Origin: Ruminococcus flavefaciens
GTDB lineage: Bacteria > Bacillota > Clostridia > Oscillospirales > Ruminococcaceae
Reading direction: 5' to 3'
NCBI RefSeq assembly: GCF_900116855.1
Contig: NZ_UETD01000003.1
Coordinates: 248,001 to 312,000, forward strand
DNA length: 64,000 nt
The position numbers and the translations under genes were made by a program. Shown here one piece after another: positions 1 to 9,888 of this stretch. Position 1 is the first letter of the stretch; every line of letters starts with the position of its first letter. Below the pieces are notes generated by a model. The model saw only the letters and a program-made list of their open reading frames with translations, was not told the origin of the DNA and searched no databases.

Positions 1-1
1 C

Positions 2-3000
2 AATGGCCGTATGGATTGCAGGCTTTCAGTCAACGATCTGGACAGCGGCATAAAGAGTGTCCGTTACAAGTGGGATTTTGAATCGGCTGAAACAGAACCT
101 CACGAGGCAACAGGTACAGGTAACAGCGGCGGAAAAGAAAATCTGAAGTTCAGTTTTTCCACTAAACTGACAGATGAGCTGAAGAATAGAGAGGAATTCT
201 ATCTTGAAATATTCGTTACTGACAATGCAGGAAACCTGAATGAGAAATATGTTCAGAAGGTAGTGTCCAAATGGGATACAGAACCTGCCGAGGTGGTCTA
301 TGCGAGATTTCTTGATGAACACTATGCTCCTGCGGAAATAGAGATGAACGACCTCGGTAACTTCACCAACAAACCGAGAAAGCTTGCTGTTTTCATGAAG
401 GACAAGACCGCTCAGACCTACGTTGCAGGCATCAAAAACGCCTCATTTGAAGAGAGCAGCAAAACGGTCAACGCTAAGATATATCCTCTTGCTTCTGTGA
501 AGGATATGGAGAAATATCTCAGTAAGATCACAGTCGTAGACGGCAAAGAGGTGCTTCCCGATGATATGAGGTGGCCTCTCACAGAGGGAATAATAAACTG
601 TCTCGATGATCCTGAGCAAATTAAAAAAATAGACGAGAAGGACCGCAGGGAAGGTCTTGCTGTTCTCATTTTTGATGTAGAGGATATCTCAAAGCTATCG
701 AATCTGGATATGAAAGTAGATGACAGCGTCGGAAACCAGACCCTTATACATATCAATAATGCTGTTACGGGTATGATAAAGAACAGCGTTATATATGATA
801 CCACTGTTCCGGATACCGATGTTACATTCTACGAAAACGGCAAAGCTCATAAAACAGGCACCGGGCAGGAGCAGTATGCTCCCGATGATGAGGGCAGAGT
901 ATGGCTCAACGAGAACGATACTTCTTTTAAGCTCAGCGTAAATGACAGCAGCAGCGGCTTGAAGACCGTTTACGTTCAGAAGATCAACGATGAAACGCAT
1001 GAGGTGGTTTGTGAGGATTTCCTTGATATCAGCAAGGACGGCCACAGCAGCGAGCTCAGTGTCGCACTGCTGAAGAGCGGCGCCAAAAAGCCTGCCGAGG
1101 CACTCGATGCGGCTCTTGACGACGGCAAATACTCATACAATTTTGTCGTTACCGATAATGCGAATAATATTATCGGAAACAGATATGCCCCCGATAAAAA
1201 CCTGACATATGTTATGTATAAGGTCGGAGTATATAAAGGAAAGGTAAAAGCTTACTCCGAGCCTATCGCAGGCATCTCCATGCCCATAGACAATAAGATA
1301 TGGGCGGACAAAAAGGATAATGTCTCCGTAAAGATAAAGCTTGACGGAATATATGCAGGCAAAGCTGATCTCAGCCTCAAAGTAAACAATGTTGATGTGG
1401 ATTATGAATATGATGATAAAACAGGCATACTTACCGCTGAGCTTTACAGTAAAAGAGTAAAGATACCCTTTGACAACAAGCAGCAGTACAAGCTGGAGCT
1501 TACGGGTCACGACAATGCACGTCATCCCATTTCCCTTTCAGCGCAGGATGAGGAACATCCGCTGAAAAACGATACTATATATGTTGATACCCAGAACCCG
1601 TCTCTGACCAAGATACAGGTAGAGAAGGTGCCCGATATCGTAGAAGAAAAGCTGAATTTCTTCACATTCGGTGCTTTTGCAAATAATGCCGTAGTCTTAA
1701 AGGCTATCATCAATGAGCCTCATTTCGACAGCGGTCTCGACAGCGTATATATTGATTACGTTGATGAGAACGGCGTGGCTACACAGGAAAAAATGTCTCT
1801 CTGCAATCGCACGCAAGGAACATATACATACACATATATGATGCCTTTGGGCGGTCAGGCATTCTACAACGATATCAGGATAAGCGTTGTTGATAACTGC
1901 GGAAAGACAAATCTTGAGAAAGAATTCAAGATAAGCAGCGACGGAATGGACAGCAAAAACTGCGTTGTAGTTGAGCATAATGATCCTGTTATCAGCATAG
2001 GCATCCCCGAGTCTGACAGAATAAGCGAGGTGCCCGAGGAAAATGAGGGCACTGAGGAGTCTGAGCTGACAGATGCAGGTCTTGAGAATGAGACCGAGCT
2101 GATAGCCGGCGAAGAGGAGACTGAGCTCAAGGAGAACGATATAGCTTATCCTTATCATATCGGCAATTACGGCAGTGATACTCTTCCCGAGGACGGTATA
2201 TGGTATTCCGAGAACAAGCACTTCTCCGTAAAGATCGTGGACGCTCAGTCAGGTATTGATACCATAGAAATGAGCCTCAACGGCACTCCCATCGATCCGC
2301 GCAAGTATGTCACCATTCCAGAGGACAGGAAGGAAAAGCTCACCGACAGGGCTGAGACAGATGCTGTGTGGTTTGGCTTTGACACCGAGGTGCTTCACAA
2401 GGAGCTTGAAAAACAGCCGATCGACGGATACTATTATTTAGATATCAAGGCTAAGGACAACTCCGGCAACGAGGTCAAAGAGCCCGTAAGGTTTGAATAT
2501 CATCTTGACGATGTTGATCCTCAGATAGAGAAGTTCATATTCTCACCGTCGTCATCGGACAAAGAGAATGAGACCAGCAGCTGGCTCACAGACGGTGATG
2601 CTCCTTTATACACATATTTCTTTGCAAACAAGTTCTGGGCAATATTCAGGATAAAGGACGAAGCGCCCACATCAGGTCTCAACAGAGTAGATTACAAGCT
2701 GCTTCCTTACGAAAACGGTGAACCTGTTGGCGATAAGGCTGAAATGAATGTTTGCTATCCTCATTACGCAGCGGATGAGTTTTCCGAGGACAGCGAGGAG
2801 TATAAGCTTATGGAAGCTCTCCTCGAGGAGGAAAGAAAGGCTGCCGAGGACACTGAGGAAGAAACAGAGTTCAACGGAAAAACAGGCTATGCGTGGATCC
2901 GGATACCCGACGGCTTTAAGGGACAGATATTTGCAGAGGTATACGACAATGTTGGTCATCACTCGGGAGATATGACCACTCACGCTTATGTTACCGATAA

Positions 3001-5179
3001 TGCCGCTCCCACAGTTGAGATAAACGGCGTAAATAACACAAGATACTCCGATGAGGAGGGCAACAAGCTCTATTCGTCAGAGAAAGAGGTAACTGTTACC
3101 ATTAAGGATACACAGTCGGGTATAAGAAAGATCGACTGCTACATCAATTCCGAAAAGCGTCAGAATGACGGCGAAAGCATTGATCTGAGAGATTATGACC
3201 TCGAAGGAGCCGATGAGATCGAAGGCGGCTGGAGGATAGTCGGCAGAGACCGCAACCTCGTAACGGAGGTACAGAAGACCTTCAGATTTGACAGTGATGA
3301 TAACGGTATCACCATTACCGCAAGTGCAGGCGATAACTCGGGCAATCACTCCGAGGACGCAGTGAGCGATAAGTTCACAGTTGACCTGACAGACCCTGTT
3401 ATAGACGTTGATATCAACGAGGGCATTGACGGTACACATTATTACAGCGCAGATCACAAGCCCGAGATCGACATTAAGATCACAGAGAGAAACTTCGATG
3501 CCGAGCTTATCAATACGACACTGAACAATACTTTCGGTACCAAGGTCCCGCAGGTATACTTCACAAAGGTATCGGATACTGAGCATACTGCTCATCTCGT
3601 ATTTGACGAGGGCGACTTTACCTTCGACATCAGAGGTACAGACAGGGCAGGTCACAGCGCAAAGGTAAATATGGACCGCTCAAAGTTCGGAAAGTTCTAC
3701 ATGGACAGCACAGCACCTGTGGTTACCAATAACTTTGGCGATTTCGCCAACGATAAGACAGGCAATTATCTCAACAGTGCAAAGAACATTGAGATCACCG
3801 TGGTTGAGCACAACTTCGATCCCGAGAGATCGGGTCTGAAGATCTGGCAGAAGGACCCCGGCTCAGAGCACGACAACACAGGCTTTACAGATGTTACCAA
3901 TTCGGTTATTTCCCGTGCTGACTGGAAGTCTGACAATGACACACATACCCTTTCGGCACAGCTGAAAAAGGACGGCGTATACAAGATAGAGGTAGCACCC
4001 TCCGATCCTTCGGGCAACAGTGCAGCTTCTGCAAGTACGGCAATTTTTGAGCTGGATACGACAAAGCCTCAGGTAACGGAAAAGAACGGCAAGCGTGTTG
4101 ATAAGTCGAACGCTGAAAAGTTCCTTGATGTCTACAATTCTTCGCGCAAGGACGAGGCAATACCTACTGTTGAGTTTGCAGATGCCAATTTCGACCATCT
4201 GAAATACGTCCTGACAGTTTACGCTCCTCAGTACAAGAACGGCAAGGAGCTTGCAGTCATAAGACCGCAGAATATGTTCCTCCCCGAGGACAAGGACGAG
4301 ACAGGAACACTTGCGAGCACAAAGTTCGCACTTCCCGAGTTTGACAAGGACGGCGTATATGCACTTGAGCTCATTGCAGTCGATAAGGCAGGAAATGAGA
4401 GCTATCTCAACTCCAACACCTACATGAGACTGATGGATAATGATGTTCTGGCATATATCCCCAACAGCAGTCAGGCAAAGAAGACAGGCTGGTACTCATT
4501 CCAGTATGAGAACGGAGAGCCTATAAGCAAGCGTCCCGATAACTTCAGCGATATCGAGATCGTGGTATTCTCAGAGAAGAATTCTGACGTAAATGTAGTT
4601 CTGAGAGACTACAACGGCGATGAGAAGATCACAGGTCTGGTATCAGACACAGACCCCAGTCTCTACGGAGTAAACATCTCAAGATTTACGCTTGGTTCGG
4701 ATTACTTCAAGAGCAATTTCGGTGATGATACCGATACAGAGCTTTATCTGTCGGTAAAGAACGACGACGCAAGAATTGACCTCGGAAGGCTCCACATCGA
4801 TAATATCGAGCCTGAGTGCGATCTTCCCAAGTCACTGAAGTCGTGGAAGTGGTTCGCAGGAAACAAGCCGAGGACCATTACCGTAAGCAACATCAACGAA
4901 CAGCTTGATATGAGCAATTGTAAGGTATATGACAACGGCAAGGAGATAGACTTTGACTATTCTCCCGAGGACAGAAGCCTTTCATTCAAGCTTGAAAAGG
5001 GCTGGCACAGAGTCGGCGTTAAGCTTGAGGACGAAGCAGGAAACGTTTACAGTATCCAGGAGATAGATAACCTCTATATAGGTTACTTCTGGCTGTGGGT
5101 CATCCTTGGTTCAGCAGCAGCTCTCGGCGGACTTGCAGCGTTCATCATATCCAAGATAAGAAAAAAGAGACTCTACTGA
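2..5179 (+). CDS. Giant Ig-like repeat surface protein, 5' end outside window
   Basis: The frame is open to the left edge, so only the C-terminal part (about 1,725 residues) is seen; the first ATG at 11 is unlikely to be the real start. The protein is a string of beta-rich modules, each closing with a 'D.TAP/D.T.P' linker (MDSTAPVV, LDTTKPQV, VDLTDPVI) and containing 'D..GN' turns, as in bacterial Ig-like or cadherin-like surface repeats. It ends with one hydrophobic membrane segment (about 20 residues, WLWVILGSAAALGGLAAF) and a short basic tail, KIRKKRLY, so it is probably anchored with the repeats outside. No LPxTG motif. It resembles the C-terminal half of the protein at 36914-42598 in repeat type and anchor, and is probably its paralogue. 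Binding partner unknown. Confidence 0.85.
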   Translation, partial: NGRMDCRLSVNDLDSGIKSVRYKWDFESAETEPHEATGTGNSGGKENLKFSFSTKLTDELKNREEFYLEIFVTDNAGNLNEKYVQKVVSKWDTEPAEVVYARFLDEHYAPAEIEMNDLGNFTNKPRKLAVFMKDKTAQTYVAGIKNASFEESSKTVNAKIYPLASVKDMEKYLSKITVVDGKEVLPDDMRWPLTEGIINCLDDPEQIKKIDEKDRREGLAVLIFDVEDISKLSNLDMKVDDSVGNQTLIHINNAVTGMIKNSVIYDTTVPDTDVTFYENGKAHKTGTGQEQYAPDDEGRVWLNENDTSFKLSVNDSSSGLKTVYVQKINDETHEVVCEDFLDISKDGHSSELSVALLKSGAKKPAEALDAALDDGKYSYNFVVTDNANNIIGNRYAPDKNLTYVMYKVGVYKGKVKAYSEPIAGISMPIDNKIWADKKDNVSVKIKLDGIYAGKADLSLKVNNVDVDYEYDDKTGILTAELYSKRVKIPFDNKQQYKLELTGHDNARHPISLSAQDEEHPLKNDTIYVDTQNPSLTKIQVEKVPDIVEEKLNFFTFGAFANNAVVLKAIINEPHFDSGLDSVYIDYVDENGVATQEKMSLCNRTQGTYTYTYMMPLGGQAFYNDIRISVVDNCGKTNLEKEFKISSDGMDSKNCVVVEHNDPVISIGIPESDRISEVPEENEGTEESELTDAGLENETELIAGEEETELKENDIAYPYHIGNYGSDTLPEDGIWYSENKHFSVKIVDAQSGIDTIEMSLNGTPIDPRKYVTIPEDRKEKLTDRAETDAVWFGFDTEVLHKELEKQPIDGYYYLDIKAKDNSGNEVKEPVRFEYHLDDVDPQIEKFIFSPSSSDKENETSSWLTDGDAPLYTYFFANKFWAIFRIKDEAPTSGLNRVDYKLLPYENGEPVGDKAEMNVCYPHYAADEFSEDSEEYKLMEALLEEERKAAEDTEEETEFNGKTGYAWIRIPDGFKGQIFAEVYDNVGHHSGDMTTHAYVTDNAAPTVEINGVNNTRYSDEEGNKLYSSEKEVTVTIKDTQSGIRKIDCYINSEKRQNDGESIDLRDYDLEGADEIEGGWRIVGRDRNLVTEVQKTFRFDSDDNGITITASAGDNSGNHSEDAVSDKFTVDLTDPVIDVDINEGIDGTHYYSADHKPEIDIKITERNFDAELINTTLNNTFGTKVPQVYFTKVSDTEHTAHLVFDEGDFTFDIRGTDRAGHSAKVNMDRSKFGKFYMDSTAPVVTNNFGDFANDKTGNYLNSAKNIEITVVEHNFDPERSGLKIWQKDPGSEHDNTGFTDVTNSVISRADWKSDNDTHTLSAQLKKDGVYKIEVAPSDPSGNSAASASTAIFELDTTKPQVTEKNGKRVDKSNAEKFLDVYNSSRKDEAIPTVEFADANFDHLKYVLTVYAPQYKNGKELAVIRPQNMFLPEDKDETGTLASTKFALPEFDKDGVYALELIAVDKAGNESYLNSNTYMRLMDNDVLAYIPNSSQAKKTGWYSFQYENGEPISKRPDNFSDIEIVVFSEKNSDVNVVLRDYNGDEKITGLVSDTDPSLYGVNISRFTLGSDYFKSNFGDDTDTELYLSVKNDDARIDLGRLHIDNIEPECDLPKSLKSWKWFAGNKPRTITVSNINEQLDMSNCKVYDNGKEIDFDYSPEDRSLSFKLEKGWHRVGVKLEDEAGNVYSIQEIDNLYIGYFWLWVILGSAAALGGLAAFIISKIRKKRLY

Positions 5180-5182
5180 TAA

Positions 5183-5214
5183 AAAAGGCACCTGCCGTAT
5201 GGCAGGTGCCTTTT
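5183..5214. terminator. Bidirectional intrinsic terminator
   Basis: Perfect 14-bp stem (AAAAGGCACCTGCC with GGCAGGTGCCTTTT), loop GTAT. It lies between two convergent genes and has T-runs on both strands, so it can serve both. Confidence 0.9.
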
Positions 5215-5224
5215 ATGAGTTTTT

Positions 5225-6469
5225 TCAGCTTGCTTTGACTGAAGGAGCGGTATATTTTCCTTCAATGAGGAGCTTTATGTTTTCGGCATTGACATCATTG
5301 TCAGCGCCGAGCTGATAAACATCACCCTTGGTATGATCGTCCAGCATTTTGTGGTATTCGTCCTTGGAAGTTGCTTCGGCGTTGATGTTATATATCTTTT
5401 CTTCGTTATCGCTTACCTCGGTATCACCGTAATTGAAGATCTCCTCGAACTGGAATACATCATTGAACTTGTAGAAGCTGCCTGCGGTATAGCTGGGAGC
5501 GTGATACTCGCCCCAGAGCTCGCCGCTCTCGGGGAAATAACCTATAGTTCCGTCACTTCCGAAGGAGCCGACAGGAACAACACAGCCGTTCCATGAATAA
5601 ACCGAAACGCTTGGAGCAAATGCAATGCCCACCGATACAAAGAGCTCGGGCACTTCATCACCGTTTACATCCATGAGGGAGTAGGTGCTCTTCATATTCT
5701 GGTTATACTGCATCTGGCTGAGATAGTCTGAAAGGACAGCAGCATAGCCCTCCTCCATAGAAGCCTTATTGCCGAGAGCTGCGTCGATAGAGTCGTCATC
5801 AAAGCCAAAGTCGGTTCCCATGTCCTTGATAACACCGCTGAGGAGCAGGGTATACTCGTCGTTGTATTCCTCCTCGGTACATTCCTGACCGTTCATTTTG
5901 TATACATTATCGGTGATCTCGAAGGTGTATACATTAGCCAGCTTGGAATTCTTCAGACGGTAGAGCTGAACTATCTGGGAATTTGTCTCATAGTTAAAGA
6001 AGAATATAGCCAGCAGGTTGCGGTTCATGCTGAAGTACATCTGACCGCCGTCGCTTATGGGTTCAAATTCTGTATAGACGTTCTGGTCGCTGAGGCTCTT
6101 TATAAGGTAGGTCGTATCATCTTCCGTGCCGTATGAAATTATGAGCTCGGGTATCCTGTCCTCATTAATATCGTAGACGGTAAAACGTGCAGTTTCATCG
6201 AATTTGTCGCTCTTTTTGAAGTCTTCGATGGCATCGCGGTAGATAAGGCTCCAGTCTACGTTCGCTACCTCTGACATATCGGTGTCTGTGCCTGTGATGG
6301 GGTGTTCATAGGATATATCAAAGTACGGATCATAGGCTGTGGTTTCCTGTACTGCGGCATTGGTTCCCTGATCGGCAGATGTATTGCCTGCTGTTGAGGA
6401 GCTTTTGCCGTTGTTTGAACAGCCGCAGAGAAGGGCAGCTGTACAAAGTAAAGCCAGATATTTTTTCAT
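5225..6469 (-). CDS. Secreted lipoprotein with two Asp-rich 'D.N.D..PEL' motifs
   Basis: 414 residues. The N-terminus MKKYLALLCTAALLCGC is a lipoprotein signal with the lipobox LLCGC, so the mature protein should be tethered to the membrane by its Cys. Two repeats, DINEDRIPELIISYG near residue 100 and DVNGDEVPELFVSVG near residue 270, look like the calcium-binding loops of FG-GAP/VCBS-type repeats. No enzyme motif is visible. It stands alone, transcribed away from the ABC operon at 6690, with its own promoter. Function unknown. Confidence 0.85.
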   Translation of the reverse strand: MKKYLALLCTAALLCGCSNNGKSSSTAGNTSADQGTNAAVQETTAYDPYFDISYEHPITGTDTDMSEVANVDWSLIYRDAIEDFKKSDKFDETARFTVYDINEDRIPELIISYGTEDDTTYLIKSLSDQNVYTEFEPISDGGQMYFSMNRNLLAIFFFNYETNSQIVQLYRLKNSKLANVYTFEITDNVYKMNGQECTEEEYNDEYTLLLSGVIKDMGTDFGFDDDSIDAALGNKASMEEGYAAVLSDYLSQMQYNQNMKSTYSLMDVNGDEVPELFVSVGIAFAPSVSVYSWNGCVVPVGSFGSDGTIGYFPESGELWGEYHAPSYTAGSFYKFNDVFQFEEIFNYGDTEVSDNEEKIYNINAEATSKDEYHKMLDDHTKGDVYQLGADNDVNAENIKLLIEGKYTAPSVKAS

Positions 6470-6504
6470 GGTATTACCTCCATAAAATTTTACTTGTCTA
6501 TGCT

Positions 6505-6533
6505 ATTATATCACAAAAAAGCTTACTTGTCAT
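6505..6533 (-). promoter_or_regulatory. Sigma-A type promoter of the lipoprotein gene
   Basis: On the minus strand: -35 ATGACA (6528-6533), 17-bp spacer, -10 TATAAT (6505-6510), about 35 bases before the start codon at 6469. Confidence 0.6.
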
Positions 6534-6689
6534 CACACTTATTGCGATTTTCGTAAATTTTTCACTTTTCTTACGTCTTGATAACATAGAGAATGTATGA
6601 TAAAATTGAAAAAGTGATATTTTTAAAGACTTTTTAAACTTCAGTGTGATATTATAATATCAGCGAAACAAACATCGGAGGGAAAAGAT

Positions 6690-9107
6690 ATGTTCTTCAA
6701 GATGCTGAAAAACGACCTTAAATACAAAAAGGGACTTAACATCATCATATTCATCTTCATAGTCATAGCCTCTGTGCTTGTATTTGTGGGCTCTGTACAG
6801 ATATACTCCACCCTGTCAAAGGACAGGACCACCGAGGAGGTGTGCAGACCTTCCAATATCATATTGGGAGTATACAAGCAATACTCCACAGAGAATGACG
6901 GATACAAGAAGATAGAGCCTGTTCTTGATAAGAGCCCATGGGTAAGCAGCTGGCACACAGCAAGGATGAACCGGGTGGGCTACACCAGCATGGACTTCCC
7001 GGGCTATGACGAGAATGAGGGCAATCTTCAGAACCGCGTCCAGTTCCTCACCACTATCCCGCTGGAGGGCGACTATGTCTACGGACTTGATGACCAGCCC
7101 TTCTATGTTGAAAACGGCCATGTGGCAGTATCCGTGACCGTAAGGGACAAGACAGGCGTAAAAGTGGGCGACAAGGTGAAACTTACCACCGTTACGGGCA
7201 ATGTCTATGAGCTGGAGATAAGCAACTTCTTCAAGGACAACAGCATGAGCTACATGGAAAGATACATAGTTTCCGATGCGGATTATGAGGTCCTTTCAGC
7301 GGACGCAGTAAGATGTGATACTGTTTACTGCATAAAGCTGAAGGAAAACACCTTTACCGCACAGGACGCCCTTTACAGGGAGCTTGACAACAGTGAGCTG
7401 GACGCAGGATATTTCACCATATCCAACAATATAGGTCCCACAAATGAAGATTCCATGATGGAGGTCATCTCCATATTTGCAATGGTGGCTTGTGTATTTC
7501 TTATACTTATAATCTTCATGACCATACGCTTCACCATGGTTGCGGAGATGAAAAACGAGGAGAAGGAAATAGGCATGATGAAGGCTCTGGGAGTCGACTC
7601 TCTCAGCTTCCGCTGGCTGTTTGCTGCGAAGTATATTGCCTTTGCAGTGGTGGGAGGAGTCATAGGTATCATCGCAGGTCTGCCGCTATCGGGCATATTC
7701 ATCAATATGTTCGGACCCGACTGCATACTTCCGCCCCGCTGGTTTATGATACTTATCGGCGTGGCAGCGGTAATCGCTACAATAGCGGTAATGATACTGT
7801 TCTCGCTGCTGGTAATGCGGAGGATAAACAAGATATCGGTAATAGACGCAATTCACGGTGAGAACCGCGGAGAGCGCTTCACCAAGGGCTTCCCCATGTT
7901 CCTGCACAGGAGAAAGCACATGAAGATACCATTTTTCCTCGGTATTACAGATGTGCTGGGAAGGCTCAAGAGGTATCTTTTCCTCATAATTGCCTATGCT
8001 CTCGGAGCTGCCATAATCCTTGTGGTATTCAACGTCCGCCACAGCTGTATCTCTGCGGAGTATATGAAGAACTGGATGTATCATACCCTTGATTTCGATA
8101 TCGATTACAACAGTGACACAAGAAACGAGATAAACAAGGAAGCGCAGAGGACAGGTGTCTACTTCTGCGATGTCGTCAATAAAAGAATTGAGAAAGCAGG
8201 AATCCCTGCCCGTATCGAGTATATGCATGCAGGCTCTGCTGATCTTGAGCGCAACGGCATCATCAAGAACTTTGATATGTTCTGGGGCAATGATCAGGCT
8301 GAGAAATTTGAATACCATGAGGGCGGAAAAGCTCCCGTGCTTGCAAATGAAGCGGCAATGAGCGCATATACCGCAAAAAACATGGGTATCAGCGAGGGCG
8401 ATGTGCTGAAGGTCACCATTTATGAGAACAACGAGGACAATACAGGCAGCGTTGAAAACGAGAAAGAGATAGTCATAACAGGACTGTTCGATACCATGGA
8501 GGACGGTGTGCCCTCTCTTATCATGGGTAAGGAGTATGACAGCGGCTATAAGATGGGATATAACATTACAGGCTTTGTGATAGACGCTCCCGAGGAGGAT
8601 AAGCCTGCTGTAATAGAACAGCTCCGCGGAGTATTCGGCAAGGACACCATACTGACTCCAAAGGAGGCAGCAAGGAGCGCCATGGAGGATTTCGACAGGC
8701 TGTTCGCACTGCTTGAAAAGGTCATGACCGTAGTTGTCATACTTGTACTGGTGCTGATAACCTACCTCTATGTGAACATATTCATAACCGAGGAGGCTTC
8801 CGAGACCGCTCTCATGAAGAGCATGGGCTTCCGCGGCTCCACTGTAAAGCTGGGCTATATTTTCAGGATTGCCATGCTTCTGGTCATAGGCATAGTCATC
8901 GGTGAGGTCATCAACTGGACAGGCGGTTCGGCACTTTACGGAGGCTATTTCAAACAGTGGGATGCAACGGGCATGAAGTTCATTCCCGAGTTTCCCGTAA
9001 GCTTTATAGCAGTACCGCTGCTGGTGGCAGGTACAGTCCTGCTGACCACATGGCTCACCGCAGGGGGAGTACGCCACATCGATATATGGAAAATATCCGA
9101 AGAATAA
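6690..9107 (+). CDS. ABC transporter permease with two FtsX domains
   Basis: 805 residues. One N-terminal membrane segment, a large extracellular domain, three membrane segments (about residues 255-380, 'FtsX' type), a second extracellular domain, then a final group of three. This 1+3(+)3 layout fits the MacB/LolE/BceB superfamily of permeases that move or sense peptides, lipids or lipoproteins rather than small solutes. Start supported by GGAGGG 8 bases upstream. First gene of a five-gene run with its ATPase 13 bases downstream and a two-component system at the end, a layout typical of antimicrobial-peptide or envelope-stress modules; the actual substrate is unknown. Confidence 0.88.
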   Translation: MFFKMLKNDLKYKKGLNIIIFIFIVIASVLVFVGSVQIYSTLSKDRTTEEVCRPSNIILGVYKQYSTENDGYKKIEPVLDKSPWVSSWHTARMNRVGYTSMDFPGYDENEGNLQNRVQFLTTIPLEGDYVYGLDDQPFYVENGHVAVSVTVRDKTGVKVGDKVKLTTVTGNVYELEISNFFKDNSMSYMERYIVSDADYEVLSADAVRCDTVYCIKLKENTFTAQDALYRELDNSELDAGYFTISNNIGPTNEDSMMEVISIFAMVACVFLILIIFMTIRFTMVAEMKNEEKEIGMMKALGVDSLSFRWLFAAKYIAFAVVGGVIGIIAGLPLSGIFINMFGPDCILPPRWFMILIGVAAVIATIAVMILFSLLVMRRINKISVIDAIHGENRGERFTKGFPMFLHRRKHMKIPFFLGITDVLGRLKRYLFLIIAYALGAAIILVVFNVRHSCISAEYMKNWMYHTLDFDIDYNSDTRNEINKEAQRTGVYFCDVVNKRIEKAGIPARIEYMHAGSADLERNGIIKNFDMFWGNDQAEKFEYHEGGKAPVLANEAAMSAYTAKNMGISEGDVLKVTIYENNEDNTGSVENEKEIVITGLFDTMEDGVPSLIMGKEYDSGYKMGYNITGFVIDAPEEDKPAVIEQLRGVFGKDTILTPKEAARSAMEDFDRLFALLEKVMTVVVILVLVLITYLYVNIFITEEASETALMKSMGFRGSTVKLGYIFRIAMLLVIGIVIGEVINWTGGSALYGGYFKQWDATGMKFIPEFPVSFIAVPLLVAGTVLLTTWLTAGGVRHIDIWKISEE

Positions 9108-9120
9108 GGGAGAGCATAAA

Positions 9121-9879
9121 ATGAGTACAGTTTTATCCGTTAAGGAGCTTTGCAAGACATACATTATCAAGAAGCTCAGCAACAACGTGCTGAGAAACAT
9201 AAGCTTTCAGCTGGAGGACGGAGAATTTGTCTCCATCATGGGACCCAGCGGAAGCGGCAAATCCACACTTCTCTACACTGTCAGCGGTATGGACAGAATG
9301 ACCTCGGGCAAGGTGGAGTTCGCAGGCAGGGACATCAGCACCCTCGGAAAAAAGGAGCTTTCAAAGCTGAGACTTACCGAAATGGGCTTTATATTCCAGC
9401 AGATGTACATGATGAAGAAGCTCTGCATCTTCGATAACATCGTGCTTCCAGCCTATCAGGCAGGAGTTCCCCGCAAGGACGCCAACAAGCGTGCCGAGGA
9501 GCTCATGCGGAGTCTCGATATCATCGACATCGCCGAGCACAATATCAACGAGGTCTCGGGAGGACAGCTCCAGCGTGCCTGCCTTTGCAGGGCGCTTATA
9601 AACGAGCCAAAGGTCATATTCGCCGATGAGCCTACGGGAGCTCTCAACTCAAAGGCTGCCGCAGACGTAATGAAGGAGCTCATCAAGGCTAACCGCAGCG
9701 GCACAGGTATAATGATGGTAACTCACAGCGTCAGGGTGGCAGCCATGAGCGACAAGGTCATATACCTCATGGACGGCGATATACAAGGCGAGATAGAGCT
9801 TGGCAGACTTGCTGAGGACGGGGAGCTCTCCGCAAGGGAGAGAAAGCTGAGCAGCTGGCTAATGGAGCGCGGCTGGTAA
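9121..9879 (+). CDS. ABC transporter ATPase, MacB/LolD type
   Basis: 252 residues. Walker A GPSGSGKST at residues 41-49, Q-loop in FIFQQMYMM, signature VSGGQ at 145-149, Walker B VIFADEP at 165-171 with catalytic Glu 170, and the H-loop His in MVTHS. It powers the permease encoded just upstream. Length and motifs are normal for the LolD/MacB/BceA group. A 9-base gap separates it from the lipoprotein gene that follows, so the genes are probably cotranscribed. Confidence 0.93.
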   Translation: MSTVLSVKELCKTYIIKKLSNNVLRNISFQLEDGEFVSIMGPSGSGKSTLLYTVSGMDRMTSGKVEFAGRDISTLGKKELSKLRLTEMGFIFQQMYMMKKLCIFDNIVLPAYQAGVPRKDANKRAEELMRSLDIIDIAEHNINEVSGGQLQRACLCRALINEPKVIFADEPTGALNSKAAADVMKELIKANRSGTGIMMVTHSVRVAAMSDKVIYLMDGDIQGEIELGRLAEDGELSARERKLSSWLMERGW

Positions 9880-9888
9880 GGAGCGGAT

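Noticed and set aside
7686-9200. 504-residue open frame on the minus strand
   Set aside because: It lies opposite the ABC permease; its product is rich in His, Cys and Tyr with no domain, as expected for a shadow of a GC-biased gene.
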